Below are positions 38,910-49,306 of a stretch of DNA of 64,000 nt, piece after piece. The position numbers and the translations under genes were made by a program. Origin of the DNA: Denitrovibrio sp. (lineage in GTDB: Bacteria; Chrysiogenota; Deferribacteres; Deferribacterales; Geovibrionaceae); contig PKTM01000015.1 in NCBI GenBank assembly GCA_002869145.1, positions 161,794 to 225,793 on the forward strand, given 5' to 3'. Every line of letters begins with the position of its first letter. The stretch's first letter is position 1. Under the pieces are notes generated by a model. It ran no database searches. It was not told the origin of the DNA and worked only from the letters and a program-made list of their open reading frames with translations.

Positions 38910-39551
38910 ATGTTAGTAGCTCCATCTGTTTTAAGCTCAGATTTTTCTAAACTGGCTTCGGAGATCAAAGCCATAGACAACGCTGGTGCCGACTGGATAC
39001 ATCTGGATGTTATGGACGGCGTTTTTGTGCCAAACATAACCTTCGGCGCACCTGTCATAAAAAAACTTCGCAAATGTACCGAAAAAATATTTGATGCCCA
39101 CCTTATGATAACCAACCCCGATAAATATCTTGAAGATTTTGCAGATGCAGGGTGTGATTTTATAACAGTGCACGAAGAGGCATGCACCCACCTTCACAGA
39201 ACTGTGTCAAAAATAAAAGAGCTCGGTAAAAAAGCTGGCGTATCGCTGAACCCTGCAACATCTCTTGAAACAGTCCGTGAGATACTGCCATATACTGACA
39301 TGGTTCTTATAATGTCTGTAAACCCGGGCTTTGGCGGTCAGAAATTTATCCCCACAAGCTATGACAAGATAAAACGGCTGAAAGAGATGGCAGCACAGCT
39401 TAATCCTGAGCTGATAATTCAGGTTGACGGAGGGGTGAATGATCAGAATATCAGAGCCTTGCAGGCAGCGGGATGTTCATGTGTTGTAGCTGGCAATTTT
39501 ATCTTTTCCAGCTCAGATTATGCTAAAGCTATCGATTCGTTGAAAATATAA
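38910..39551 (+). CDS. rpe: Ribulose-phosphate 3-epimerase
   Basis: A 213-residue TIM barrel that interconverts ribulose 5-phosphate and xylulose 5-phosphate. LSSDFSKLASEI, HLDVMDGVFVPNITFG, DAHLMITNPD, MSVNPGFGGQKFIP and VDGGVN are all present. GTGAGGG precedes the ATG at 38910; a GTG four codons earlier overlaps that site. It is followed by a response regulator 66 bp downstream. Confidence 0.96.
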   Translation: MLVAPSVLSSDFSKLASEIKAIDNAGADWIHLDVMDGVFVPNITFGAPVIKKLRKCTEKIFDAHLMITNPDKYLEDFADAGCDFITVHEEACTHLHRTVSKIKELGKKAGVSLNPATSLETVREILPYTDMVLIMSVNPGFGGQKFIPTSYDKIKRLKEMAAQLNPELIIQVDGGVNDQNIRALQAAGCSCVVAGNFIFSSSDYAKAIDSLKI

Positions 39552-39617
39552 TACTCATTACGTGCGATTGATCTTTCAATGTGGTATATTAATAGCATAA
39601 GGCGGAGGTAAGTTACG

Positions 39618-39977
39618 ATGGCTGTAAAGATATTAGTTGTTGACGATGAACCGGATATCAGACTGTTATACCGCTCAGAACTGGAAGATCACGGTTTTAA
39701 GGTTTACGATGCAGCAAACTCCAAAGAGTGCTTCGAAATCTTAAATAATCAGAAGATAGACTTAGTTCTTCTGGATATAAAGCTGAAAGGTGAAAGCGGG
39801 ATTGACATTCTGCAGTCTATTTCCGGCAAAGAGAAAAAAACGAAAGTAATCCTCGCCACTGCATATAGTGCTTATCAGGATGATTTCTCTACCTGGCTGG
39901 CGGACGGCTACTGGGTAAAAACTCAGGAGATAGAGACCCTCACAGATGAGATAAACAAGGTACTGGCAAAGATTTAA
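39618..39977 (+). CDS. Single-domain response regulator (CheY-like)
   Basis: 119 residues, receiver domain only. Acidic pocket VVDDEPD, phosphoacceptor Asp in LVLLDIKLKGESG, the T/S switch in LATAYSAYQ, and Lys in YWVKTQE. No output domain, so it acts by protein contact or phosphotransfer; it is not next to a che gene, and the nearest kinase (36.1 kb) is on the other strand. GGAGG before the ATG; a strong terminator follows. Confidence 0.9.
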   Translation: MAVKILVVDDEPDIRLLYRSELEDHGFKVYDAANSKECFEILNNQKIDLVLLDIKLKGESGIDILQSISGKEKKTKVILATAYSAYQDDFSTWLADGYWVKTQEIETLTDEINKVLAKI

Positions 39978-40016
39978 AACTTTATCCGGTAAGAGGATTT
40001 TATATGGAATAAAAGC

Positions 40017-40051
40017 ACATCTCGCAGGATAGCCTGTGCAGGTGTCTTTTT
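40017..40051 (+). terminator. Intrinsic terminator after rpe-response regulator
   Basis: Two stacked stems, ACATCT/AGGTGT outside CGCAGG/CCTGTG with an ATAG loop, followed by CTTTTT. It separates this unit from the glucan cluster. Confidence 0.75.
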
Positions 40052-40111
40052 GTCTGTTATCAAAATTGACTTTATAAGAACAAAATTATTCGTATACGGA
40101 GTGTTATTAAT

Positions 40112-42604
40112 ATGAAAGCAGTAGTTATGGCAGGAGGGTTCGGCACAAGAATACAGCCGCTTACCTCCAGTATGCCGAAACCTATGATACCTGTGATGAA
40201 CAAACCTATGATGGAGTACATCATAGATACGCTGAAGGACGCGGGAATCGTTGAGATAGTTATCCTCCTTTATTTTAAACCTGAAGTAATAAAAAGCTAC
40301 TTCGGTGACGGCAGTGAAAAAGGGATAAAAATTAACTACGTTTTACCTGATGACGACTATGGCACAGCGGGCGCTGTGAAAAAAGCTCAGCCGTATCTTG
40401 ATGAAAAATTCATAATAGTCTCAGGGGATCTTATCACTGATTTCAACTTTCAGGATATTCTCGGCTTTCACGATGTTAAAAACTCGAAAGCAACCATCAC
40501 ACTCACATCAGTGCCTGACCCTCTTCAGTTTGGCGTTGTCATAACAGACAAAGAGAACAAGATAATCAGATTTCTGGAGAAACCGGGCTGGGGTGAGGTG
40601 TTCAGCGACACCATAAACACAGGCATATACGTTTTCGAGCCAGAAATTCTCGACTATATTCCAGAGGACTGCAACTTTGACTTTTCAAAATATCTATTCC
40701 CAAAGCTTATGGCAAGCTGAATAGATATTTACGGATACAACGCAAAAGGCTACTGGCGTGACGTGGGGAATCCCGATTCCTACCGTGCCGCACTGCTTGA
40801 CATCTTAAACGAAGATGTCACCCTGCCGCTTCCAGGCACTCAGGACAAAAAGAAAAATGTCACTCTTTACACAGGCAGTAATGTCAAAATTGACAAATCT
40901 GCAAAGCTTGAAGGGCTTGTTGTACTTGGCGACGACTGCATCATAGAAAAAGATGCCGTTGTTAAAAATTCTGTACTCGCCAGAGAATGCAAGGTCAGCG
41001 AAGGCGCTACTGTCGAAAACTCCATCTTCTGGAACGAAGTGGAGATAGGTAAAAACAGCACTATTTTAAACACAGTTCTTTGCAACGGTGTCAAATTTGG
41101 TAAAAATGTAAAAGCCGAGCACGGCGTTATAATAGCTGAAGGAACCGAGGTTGGTTCACAGGTCATTTTCGAAAAAGATGTCATGGTCTGGCCTGAAAAA
41201 CAGATAGAGGAAGGCTCTATAGTGAGCTCCAATCTTATCTGGGGCGACAAGTGGAAAAAATCCATCTTTGAAGGGGGTAAAGTATCTGCACGCACTAACG
41301 TTGAACTGACCCCTGACCTTGCTGCAAAACTAGGAGCCGCATTAGGCTCTCAACTGCCTGCTGGAGCCAGAGTACTGCTTTCCAGAGACTATGACAAAGC
41401 TTCAAGAATGCTTAAAAGATGCTTTCTCGGGGGACTTTTGTCCACAGGGATAAACGTTACAGAACTGCATATGACACCGCTCCCTATCATGCGCTACAAA
41501 CTGGCCATGTTCGGTGAGGTTGCCGGGGTCTACTTCCGTCAGTGTCAAAGCGACCCAACACATACCGAGATACTCTTTTACGATGATAAAGCTGCACCAA
41601 TCGATTCTGCTTTAGAGAAAAATATTGAACGCATATTCTTCCGCGAAAATTTCCGCAGAGCAACCCATGACGACATAGGCGAACTTTACGACAAGCTTAT
41701 GGTGGGCGAGTTTTACAAGGAAGGCGTGCTGAAGAACATTGATATTCCACTAATAAAAGCCCGCAGGTCAAAGATTGTCGTGGATCTTCTGAACGGAACA
41801 ACAGAAGCAATATATCCGGAACTTCTCAACAAAGTAGGTGTGGATGCAGTTGTTCTTAATGCTTACAGGGACGAAAGTAAACTCTCCCGCACCATGCATC
41901 AGGTGGAAAACTCTTTTAAAGAGGTACGTGCGATAGTTAAAGTTACAGAATCCGATCTGGGATTTGTTATATATCCCCACGGCGAAAGGCTCGGTATAGT
42001 TACCAACTCAGGTGAAATACTGCGAGAGGATAAAGCCCTTATGTTTATCCTGAAGCTGATAGATATCTCCGCAAGAGAAAAGATAAAAGTATACCTCCCT
42101 GCATTCGCACCAAGCGTTCTGGACGACCAGTTGATGAATGTGGATATAGTACGGGGTAAAACTGCAGGAGTGAAATCTGACTACCTTAGAAAATTTTCTT
42201 TCTTCGGAGACCTCGCCCGCAACTACACCTTTAACGAAAACGGCTCACACGCAGATGCCATGTTCAGTTCAATAAAGATACTGGAGATGCTCGCAAGACA
42301 AAACGTGGAGCTTAGCGATGTTATAAACTCTATCCCAGATTATAATTACAGCCACACTGTTATCAACTGCCCGCTGGAGCTGAAAGGCCTGCTTATGAGA
42401 AAGATGAGTGAAGATGCTATGGATAAAGATGCTTCTTTTCTGGACGGCATAAAGATACTCTTCAAAAACAAGGTGTGGGTACACATGGTTCCCGACCAGT
42501 TCACTGCAAACGTCCATCTTTATGTGGAATCTAAAACTGAAAAGGATTTCAAGCAGATCCACACAGAGTATAAAGATAAAATAAACAACTGGCTGCAGGA
42601 GTAG
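40112..42604 (+). pseudogene. Sugar-1-phosphate nucleotidyltransferase / phosphomannomutase-like fusion, interrupted by in-frame TGA
   Basis: About 830 codons. Residues 1-235 are an NTP transferase ([21 protein letters not shown]); then left-handed beta-helix repeats to ~370 and a phosphohexomutase-like region. TGA at 40718-40720 splits it at LMAS, yet the same frame continues with IDIYGYNAKGYWRDVGN, a normal part of the transferase domain, so the gene is one unit broken by one codon. The mutase half lacks the usual TASHNP serine loop (here RQCQSDPTH) and the DGDxDR metal loop (here YPHGERL), so it is probably not a working mutase. It heads the glucan cluster, 5 bp before the first GH57 gene. 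Confidence 0.8.
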
Positions 42605-42609
42605 TCAAT

Positions 42610-44703
42610 ATGAAGAAGCTGAGGCTCTGCTTTTTATGGCATATGCACCAGCCATACTACAAAGACGATCTGGACGGCTCATACCATATGCCGTGGGTAT
42701 ATCTCCACGGGCTTAAGGATTACTATGAGCTGCCATACTACCATAATATCTATACTAAGCTGAAAGGTACATATAACCTTGTCCCATCGCTTCTTGTCCA
42801 GCTGAAAGATTATGAAAAAACAGATGTAGACGATACCTTTCTGCGCCTGATGCAGAAGAATGTGGCGGAACTTACCAAGATAGAAAAAGGGGTAGTGATA
42901 CCTCAGCTTTTCATGGCAAATTATAAAAACATGGTAAAACCGCTTCGCAGATACAAAGAGCTGTACGACAGAAAGGGCGACACGGCAATATTCGACACGG
43001 GCGCGATAAACTACTCTGATGATGAAATAATCGACATGCAGGTTTTATATCTCATAAGCTGGTGCGGTGTCTTTACCAGACAAAAGCTTGATATAATAAA
43101 TAAACTTATCAGCAAAGGCCGTCACTTCACTCACGAAGAGAAGATACAGCTGATAGATTCTCTGGCAGAATTTACCTCTGAGATAGTCCCGCTTTATAAA
43201 CAGCTGCAGGACAAAGGTCTAATAGAGGTCTCAGCCACACCGTTTTACCACCCTATCCTGCCTCTTCTGCTGGAACCGAAAAGCGCAAAGGAAGCACTCC
43301 CCTCCATAAGCATGGCGAGCATAGGGACAGACTTTTCGCAGGACGCAAAATATCACGTAGAGAGTGCTATTGAGTATTATGAAAAAGAATTCGGTAAAAA
43401 ACCTGAGGGCATGTGGCCGGCTGAAGGGAGCATAAGCGAAAAAGCGGCTGCGCTCTTTGCTGAAAACGGCGTAAAATGGATAGCAAGCGACGAAGATGTT
43501 CTGGCTGGATCCATAGGTAAAGACCTGAGAAACAAACAAAACAGACAAACACTATATAAAAAACATATTTTCGAATCCACACATGGGGATATAAACATAT
43601 TCTTCCGTGACAAGGAGCTCTCTGACCTAATAGGGTTCACCTACTCCGGATGGGACGCTTCCAAAGCAGTGGATGATTTTATGGAAAAACTGTCGGATAT
43701 TTATGATTCATGCGACTTCTCCCCTATTGTTCCGGTGATACTGGACGGTGAGAATGCGTGGGAGTTTTACGAAGAGAACGCCAACCCGTTTTTTGAACTT
43801 CTCTACAGCAGGCTGTCATCCTGTAACTGGGTAGAAACACTTACCATGAGCGAGGCGTCACGGTGTAACACCCCTGAACACCGCCCAGCAAAGATACGTG
43901 CGGGGTCATGGATATATGCAAATTTCACCACGTGGATGGGGCATCAGGAGAAGAACGATGCATGGAAGCTTCTGTCTGAGGTACACCAGCGGTTTCAGCG
44001 AAACAGCAATAGCGACAATAAAGCTCAGATTCAAAAGGAGCTTTATGTAGCAGAGGGTTCGGACTGGTTCTGGTGGTACGGCGACGACCACTTCTCGCTT
44101 CAGTCAGACACGTTTGACAAGCTCTTCAGAGGGCATGTGGCAAACATATATAAACTGATGAATGAAAAAGTCCCGGCAGATGTAACAAAGCCTATTAAGA
44201 AGATCCATAAAACCGGGCTTCTAAAGACACCGTCCACCACTTTCACTCCTGTGCTAGACGGCAGAGTCAGCAGTTTTTATGAGTGGATAGCCGCTGGGAA
44301 ATTTGACCTGAAATTTGACTCAGGAGCTATGACGGCATCCGGCAACACTCTTCAGCTGCTTTATTTTGGTTTTGACAAAGACCGGCTTTATCTAAGGATA
44401 GACGGCGCTTTCAGCAGAGTGATTAATATGGACTACGAGCTGGAAGCGGAGATCACAACAGACAAAACCCGAATATTTTCCTTCAGCATTACTGATGCCA
44501 GTGTGGAAAAATCCAACTCTGAAAGCTGTACTATGGAAGTGTTCGAGGCGGCGATAAACCTTTCTGAACTGGGCGATGAAATCGATAATGCAGACATAGT
44601 CTTCCGGCTTAAAAAAGGTCGGACTGTTGTTGAGATTGCGCCGCTTTACAACACGGTTCAGATATATTTTAAACACGACTTTGAAAAAGACTGGCTTTGC
44701 TGA
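42610..44703 (+). CDS. GH57 family alpha-amylase-like glycoside hydrolase
   Basis: 697 residues. The GH57 opening LCFLWHMHQPYY, the nucleophile Glu in GMWPAEGSIS and the acid/base Asp in VILDGENAWEFYEE are in place, and an extra beta-rich C-terminal domain runs from about residue 530. GH57 enzymes hydrolyse or transfer alpha-1,4 glucan. The activity here (amylase, amylopullulanase-like or transferase) cannot be fixed by eye. GGAG precedes the ATG. It is followed 100 bp downstream by a second, different GH57 gene; no signal peptide, so it acts on intracellular glucan. Confidence 0.9.
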   Translation: MKKLRLCFLWHMHQPYYKDDLDGSYHMPWVYLHGLKDYYELPYYHNIYTKLKGTYNLVPSLLVQLKDYEKTDVDDTFLRLMQKNVAELTKIEKGVVIPQLFMANYKNMVKPLRRYKELYDRKGDTAIFDTGAINYSDDEIIDMQVLYLISWCGVFTRQKLDIINKLISKGRHFTHEEKIQLIDSLAEFTSEIVPLYKQLQDKGLIEVSATPFYHPILPLLLEPKSAKEALPSISMASIGTDFSQDAKYHVESAIEYYEKEFGKKPEGMWPAEGSISEKAAALFAENGVKWIASDEDVLAGSIGKDLRNKQNRQTLYKKHIFESTHGDINIFFRDKELSDLIGFTYSGWDASKAVDDFMEKLSDIYDSCDFSPIVPVILDGENAWEFYEENANPFFELLYSRLSSCNWVETLTMSEASRCNTPEHRPAKIRAGSWIYANFTTWMGHQEKNDAWKLLSEVHQRFQRNSNSDNKAQIQKELYVAEGSDWFWWYGDDHFSLQSDTFDKLFRGHVANIYKLMNEKVPADVTKPIKKIHKTGLLKTPSTTFTPVLDGRVSSFYEWIAAGKFDLKFDSGAMTASGNTLQLLYFGFDKDRLYLRIDGAFSRVINMDYELEAEITTDKTRIFSFSITDASVEKSNSESCTMEVFEAAINLSELGDEIDNADIVFRLKKGRTVVEIAPLYNTVQIYFKHDFEKDWLC

Positions 44704-44806
44704 ATATACAATTCAGTCTCTCTGAGCAGAAGCGAATAGCCCTGCCTTGTTTTAAGCGGGACAAGACTTTTTCATGCAAAATGACAAATCATACGGAGAA
44801 AAATAT

Positions 44807-46855
44807 ATGAAACTCCCTTTACACTTAGGAATACATTGTCACCAGCCGGTAGAAAACTTTTATCATGTGGTTGACCATGCGGTGGAGAAAAGCTATCTGC
44901 CATACTTTAAAACCGCACTGCTGAATGACAAATTCAAATTCAGCATACACTACAGCGGATGGCTGCTGGAATACATCAAAAAGAATCATTCAGAACTTTT
45001 CAGTCTGATGGGTGATGCCGTCTCTTCAGGTCAGGCAGAATTTTTTACTGGTGGATACTACGAGCCCGTACTCGCATCTATACCCGGCAAAGACAGACGT
45101 GAGCAGATAAAAATGCTGAACGGCTTCATAGAAAACAATTTTAAAGTAAGCCCGAAAGGACTATGGCTAACAGAAAGGGTGTGGGACAGCTCCATTATAC
45201 CCGACTGCGCAGAGTGCGGTGTTGAGTATGTAATAGTGGACGATTACCACTTTATTACCGCTGGTTTTTACGAATCCATGCTCCACGGGCATTTTATAAC
45301 AGAGCAGGACGGCTATGAGATGCTTATATTCCCAATCAGCGAGAAGCTCCGCTACCTGACTCCTTTTAAACCGGCAGAAGATGTTGTGGACTATCTGAAA
45401 GAGGTCGCTGACAGTGGCGGAAAATCACTCACTATATTCGATGATGGTGAGAAGTTCGGACTCTGGCCGGAAACTTACGAATGGGTATATGAAAAAGGCT
45501 GGCTGAAAGACTTCATAAATGCCGTTTGTGACTCTGATGCAGCTGAATTTGCACTCTTCGAAGATACTGTAAAAACTCAAAAACCAGCTCAGATAGCCTA
45601 CCTTCCTACCGGTTCTTACTTCGAAATGGGCGAATGGTCACTCTTCAGTGAAAGAACCGAAAATATGGAAAAACTGGTTAAAGAACTTGGAGATAAATAC
45701 ACCGACGACACTATAAAGGTCTTTGTTAAAGGCGGTATCTGGAAAAACTTCCTAGTGAAATACCCCGAATCAAACCGCATACATAAACGTACTACTACTC
45801 TTTCCAAGAGGGCAAATAAGCTAAATGATGCTTCGCTGCTTGAAAGTTTGTATAAGGCTCAATGCAACGATGTGCTTTGGCATGGAATATTTGGCGGTCT
45901 GTATCTGCCAAATCTCAGAAACAACGCCTACAGATTTATAATAGAAGCTGAAAAAAGACTCGAAGAAGTTGAGGGGATAGCACTCCCCGCTGTAGAGACG
46001 GGTGATTTCGATTATGACGGATATGACGAAGCGTATATCAGAAGCGATGCGGCTAACTATATGTTTGCGTCAAGAGACTGCGGGCAGCTTGTGGCACTTG
46101 AGGACAAAGATAACCTTTTCAATTTCGCTAACACACTTGCAAGGCGCAAAGAAGCGTATCATGAAAAATTATTCGCAGAGCCTAAACCGGAAGCATCAAA
46201 TGAACAGCCGGAATCCGCAGTGGAATCTGTTGCAACTATCCACGACACAAAGACAAAGGTAGATGAGGAGTACAGGAAATATCTGGTCTTTGACTGGCAC
46301 AACAAAAACTGCTTCATAGACCACTTTGTGCCTAAGTTTGAAGCTGAAGACTTTGAGGATGTAACCTTCAAAGAGCTTGGCGACTTTGCAAATCAGCCTG
46401 CACAGATGAAAAAAGGAAAAGACTCTGTAACCTTCACCCGCAAAGGCGGCATATATTCAGAAGGTTATAAGCATAATGTAACACTGAAAAAAAACTTTAA
46501 AGCACTTAAATCAGGACTTAGTTTTGAAATAGATATAAGCTCAGAGGTTCAGGAAGTGACCTATGTGATGGAACTGAATCTTCATTTTAACGACATGGCG
46601 AACACGCTCATTAACGGAAACAAAATAAGTGAGCGAATCACAGAAAAAAATGATACATATAGTATAAATGACAAAAGTACACCAAAAGGTGTTTCCATAG
46701 TATTTAACGACCAAGTTGAGATGCATGCATATACAGTAAAAACCCTCTCGCAGTCAGAGAGCGGTGCCGACCTGACAGATCAGGGGATCTGTCTTTTGAT
46801 ACCTTTCAGGATAAACGGCGGCAAAAGTGTTAAAGGCAAGATATCTATAGGATAA
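44807..46855 (+). CDS. GH57 4-alpha-glucanotransferase / alpha-amylase with DUF1925-DUF1926
   Basis: 682 residues. LGIHCHQPVENF opens the catalytic barrel; the nucleophile Glu is in LWLTERVWDSS near 115 and the catalytic Asp in TIFDDGEKFGLWP. The middle and C-terminal domains follow the architecture of archaeal-type 4-alpha-glucanotransferase. It likely remodels maltodextrins released from glycogen. ATG at 44807 with GGAG was preferred over an ATG 11 codons earlier. No export signal. It ends 4 bp before galT. Confidence 0.88.
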   Translation: MKLPLHLGIHCHQPVENFYHVVDHAVEKSYLPYFKTALLNDKFKFSIHYSGWLLEYIKKNHSELFSLMGDAVSSGQAEFFTGGYYEPVLASIPGKDRREQIKMLNGFIENNFKVSPKGLWLTERVWDSSIIPDCAECGVEYVIVDDYHFITAGFYESMLHGHFITEQDGYEMLIFPISEKLRYLTPFKPAEDVVDYLKEVADSGGKSLTIFDDGEKFGLWPETYEWVYEKGWLKDFINAVCDSDAAEFALFEDTVKTQKPAQIAYLPTGSYFEMGEWSLFSERTENMEKLVKELGDKYTDDTIKVFVKGGIWKNFLVKYPESNRIHKRTTTLSKRANKLNDASLLESLYKAQCNDVLWHGIFGGLYLPNLRNNAYRFIIEAEKRLEEVEGIALPAVETGDFDYDGYDEAYIRSDAANYMFASRDCGQLVALEDKDNLFNFANTLARRKEAYHEKLFAEPKPEASNEQPESAVESVATIHDTKTKVDEEYRKYLVFDWHNKNCFIDHFVPKFEAEDFEDVTFKELGDFANQPAQMKKGKDSVTFTRKGGIYSEGYKHNVTLKKNFKALKSGLSFEIDISSEVQEVTYVMELNLHFNDMANTLINGNKISERITEKNDTYSINDKSTPKGVSIVFNDQVEMHAYTVKTLSQSESGADLTDQGICLLIPFRINGGKSVKGKISIG

Positions 46856-46859
46856 TTGA

Positions 46860-47879
46860 ATGTCAGAACTGAGATATGACCCTGTAAAAAAAGTATGGTC
46901 TGTGATAGCAACAGACAGAAGCAGAAAACCAGATGATTTCCTTGTGAAAAGACTCGAATTCCGTAAGGAAGAAATTAATATCTGTCCATTTTGTAAAGGT
47001 AACGAGGACAGAGCTGGTTCTGAGATATTCTCCATACGTAAAAAAGATGAATGGCTGACAAGAGTTGTCCCGAATAAATACCCCGCTTTCCGCATAGAAG
47101 GCGAGCTGAAACGAACCGGGCACGGAATGTATGATGCTGTCAATGCTGTGGGCGCACACGAGGTTGTAATAGAAACCCCGAAGCACCACGTAAACATAGG
47201 CAGCTACACCGATCAGATACTTTACAACCTTTTCTCCACCTTCAAAGAACGTTTAATAGACCTTCAGAAGGACACCCGTTTTCGCTACATACTTCCTTTT
47301 AAAAACTACGGACTGTTGGCAGGAGCCTCTATAGAGCATCCTCACTCACAAATAATAGCGCTTCCAGTCACACCGAACGTAGTGAAGACAAAACTGAGCG
47401 CATCCCTTGCACACTACAAAAGCAAAGAGAGATGCCTCTTTTGTGACATCCTTGATCAGGAACGTGAGGAGAACTCACGGGTTATTTATGAAAATCAGGA
47501 CTTTGTAGCAATATGTCCATACGCATCAGCTCTCCCCTTTGAAATAAGCATATATCCGAAACGGCACAATCATTGCTTTACTAGTACTGACGAAGGTGAG
47601 ATGTCAGGGCTTGCGGATATTACACGAGAGATTTTCTTAAGGCTTTACAACGTCTTAGAAAATCCACAGCTGAACATGGTGGTACATACTTCACCGCCTG
47701 TGGTCAAAAGACCATCACAGCCTGCCTACTGGACAAGCATCCGCGAGGATTTCCACTGGCATATAGAGATAACACAAAGGCTTTCGGGGGTTGCCGGCTT
47801 TGAATCCGGCACCGGATTTTACATAAACCCTGTAGCGCCTGAGAGCGCTGCGCAGTATCTTAAAGGAGCCGGAAAGTGA
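46860..47879 (+). CDS. galT: Galactose-1-phosphate uridylyltransferase
   Basis: 339 residues of the HIT-superfamily transferase. Zn ligands appear in CPFCKGNE near residue 42 and the active His in SIEHPHSQIIALPVTP. It exchanges UMP or a related nucleotidyl group between hexose 1-phosphates. In this glucan cluster, without galK or galE, an ADP/UDP-glucose role is as plausible as galactose use. It overlaps glgA by 4 bp (GTGA). Confidence 0.92.
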   Translation: MSELRYDPVKKVWSVIATDRSRKPDDFLVKRLEFRKEEINICPFCKGNEDRAGSEIFSIRKKDEWLTRVVPNKYPAFRIEGELKRTGHGMYDAVNAVGAHEVVIETPKHHVNIGSYTDQILYNLFSTFKERLIDLQKDTRFRYILPFKNYGLLAGASIEHPHSQIIALPVTPNVVKTKLSASLAHYKSKERCLFCDILDQEREENSRVIYENQDFVAICPYASALPFEISIYPKRHNHCFTSTDEGEMSGLADITREIFLRLYNVLENPQLNMVVHTSPPVVKRPSQPAYWTSIREDFHWHIEITQRLSGVAGFESGTGFYINPVAPESAAQYLKGAGK

Positions 47880-49306
47880 AAACTGTGCTGATATCCAGTG
47901 AGGTTACCCCGTATTCAAGAACAGGGATGCTGGGGGATTCTGTTGCCGGGCTTGCTAAAGGGCTCAGACAGAACGGTGTGGACACATATGTGATCTCACC
48001 TATGTATCTTACTGTATGCGCAAAAGAAGAACAGTTCAGTCACGAATGCACCGTCAGCGTAAACTCCTGTGGGACCGAGTATCCTTTCGAAGTTTATTCT
48101 GTTATAACAGTCGAAATACATATGATTTTCCTGCGCAATGACGAGCTTTTCGGCAGAAGAAACATATACGGTTCTGGAGAATTCGATTACTCAGACAACG
48201 ACATAAGGTTTGGAATGTTTTGCCTTGCTGCTCTGGAATACATAAGACAGTCCGGCATTAACCCCGACATAATTCACTGTCACGAGTGGGCAACAGGGCT
48301 TGTACCTGTTTACCGTAATCTCTTTTATGAAGACATAAAAAGCAGGATGGTATTCACCGCTCACGACATCTCATATCAGGGTATCTTTGGTAAATTCAGC
48401 ATCCAGTCTATGGGTCTCCCCTGGGATGTCTATAATGTAGAGGAGCTGGAATACTACGAAGGGATAAGCCTGCTGAAAGGGGGGATGGTTCATTCTGACT
48501 ATATTACAGTCCCCAGCCCAACATACAGCGAAGACATAAAAACAGAAGAGTATTCTCAGGGGATGGGACTTCTTATGGCGAATATGGCCCACAAGCTGGA
48601 AGGCATACTGGGCGGCATAGACTATTAACAGTTCAACCCTTTGGATGATAAGTTTCTAAAGGCTTTATACTGCGCAGAAAACATTGACGATAAAAAAATA
48701 AACAAACAAGAATTTCTGAACCAGACAGGATTGACCGACATAGAAAAACCCCTTTTTCTTGTGGAGACAAAATTTACCGAAAGGAAAGGGCTGGAGCTTA
48801 TACACGAATCAGCCGAAGAACTTGCAGGTTTAAATGCAAATTTCGCATTTCTCGGTTATTCAGACACACAAATCTGCTCAAAGTTTAAAGAAATAGCAAA
48901 CACCTATGACAATATGTATACATTCATAGGAATAAGTGAGATGATGACACATCTAGCATACGGCAGTGCTGATTTTGTACTGCGGCCTTCTCTTTACGAA
49001 CCCAGCGGAAACAGTCATTTGAAGGGGATGCGTTACGGAGCTCTCCCTGTGGTAAGCAAAACTGGGGGACATCTGGATACAGTGAAGGATGTTACAGAAC
49101 CGATGGGTTACGGTTTTTTCATTGAGGAATACAGCAGACAGGAACTTCAAAAAACCATAAATCGTGCAGTGGATTTTTTCACTGACAAGACTATATTATC
49201 AGAATGTATAGGCAGAGCAATGCAAATAGACTTTTCCTGGAAAAGTGCATCTGCCAAATATGTAGAACTTTACAGGAGGTTGCTCGGAGGCAGCTATGAA
49301 CGTTAA
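47876..49306 (+). pseudogene. glgA: Glycogen synthase GlgA, interrupted by in-frame TAA
   Basis: About 476 codons, GT5 family, ADP-glucose-dependent. The N-terminal half has EVTPYSRTGMLGDSVAGLAKGL, CHEWATGLVP and FTAHDISYQGIFG; the C-terminal half has ERKGLELIHESA and RPSLYEPSGNSHLKGMRYG. TAA at 48626-48628 interrupts the conserved linker (GILGGIDY then QFNP) with no frame change, separating the acceptor and donor domains, so a product without readthrough should be inactive. Usually KTGGL contains the donor-binding lysine; here the N-terminal loop reads RTGML, an unusual substitution. GTG start with GGAG upstream. Confidence 0.82.

Noticed and set aside
40711..40765. Selenocysteine at the TGA in the nucleotidyltransferase gene
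   Set aside because: The position is not catalytic, homologues do not have Cys there, and no hairpin of SECIS type follows directly; a nonsense change is simpler.
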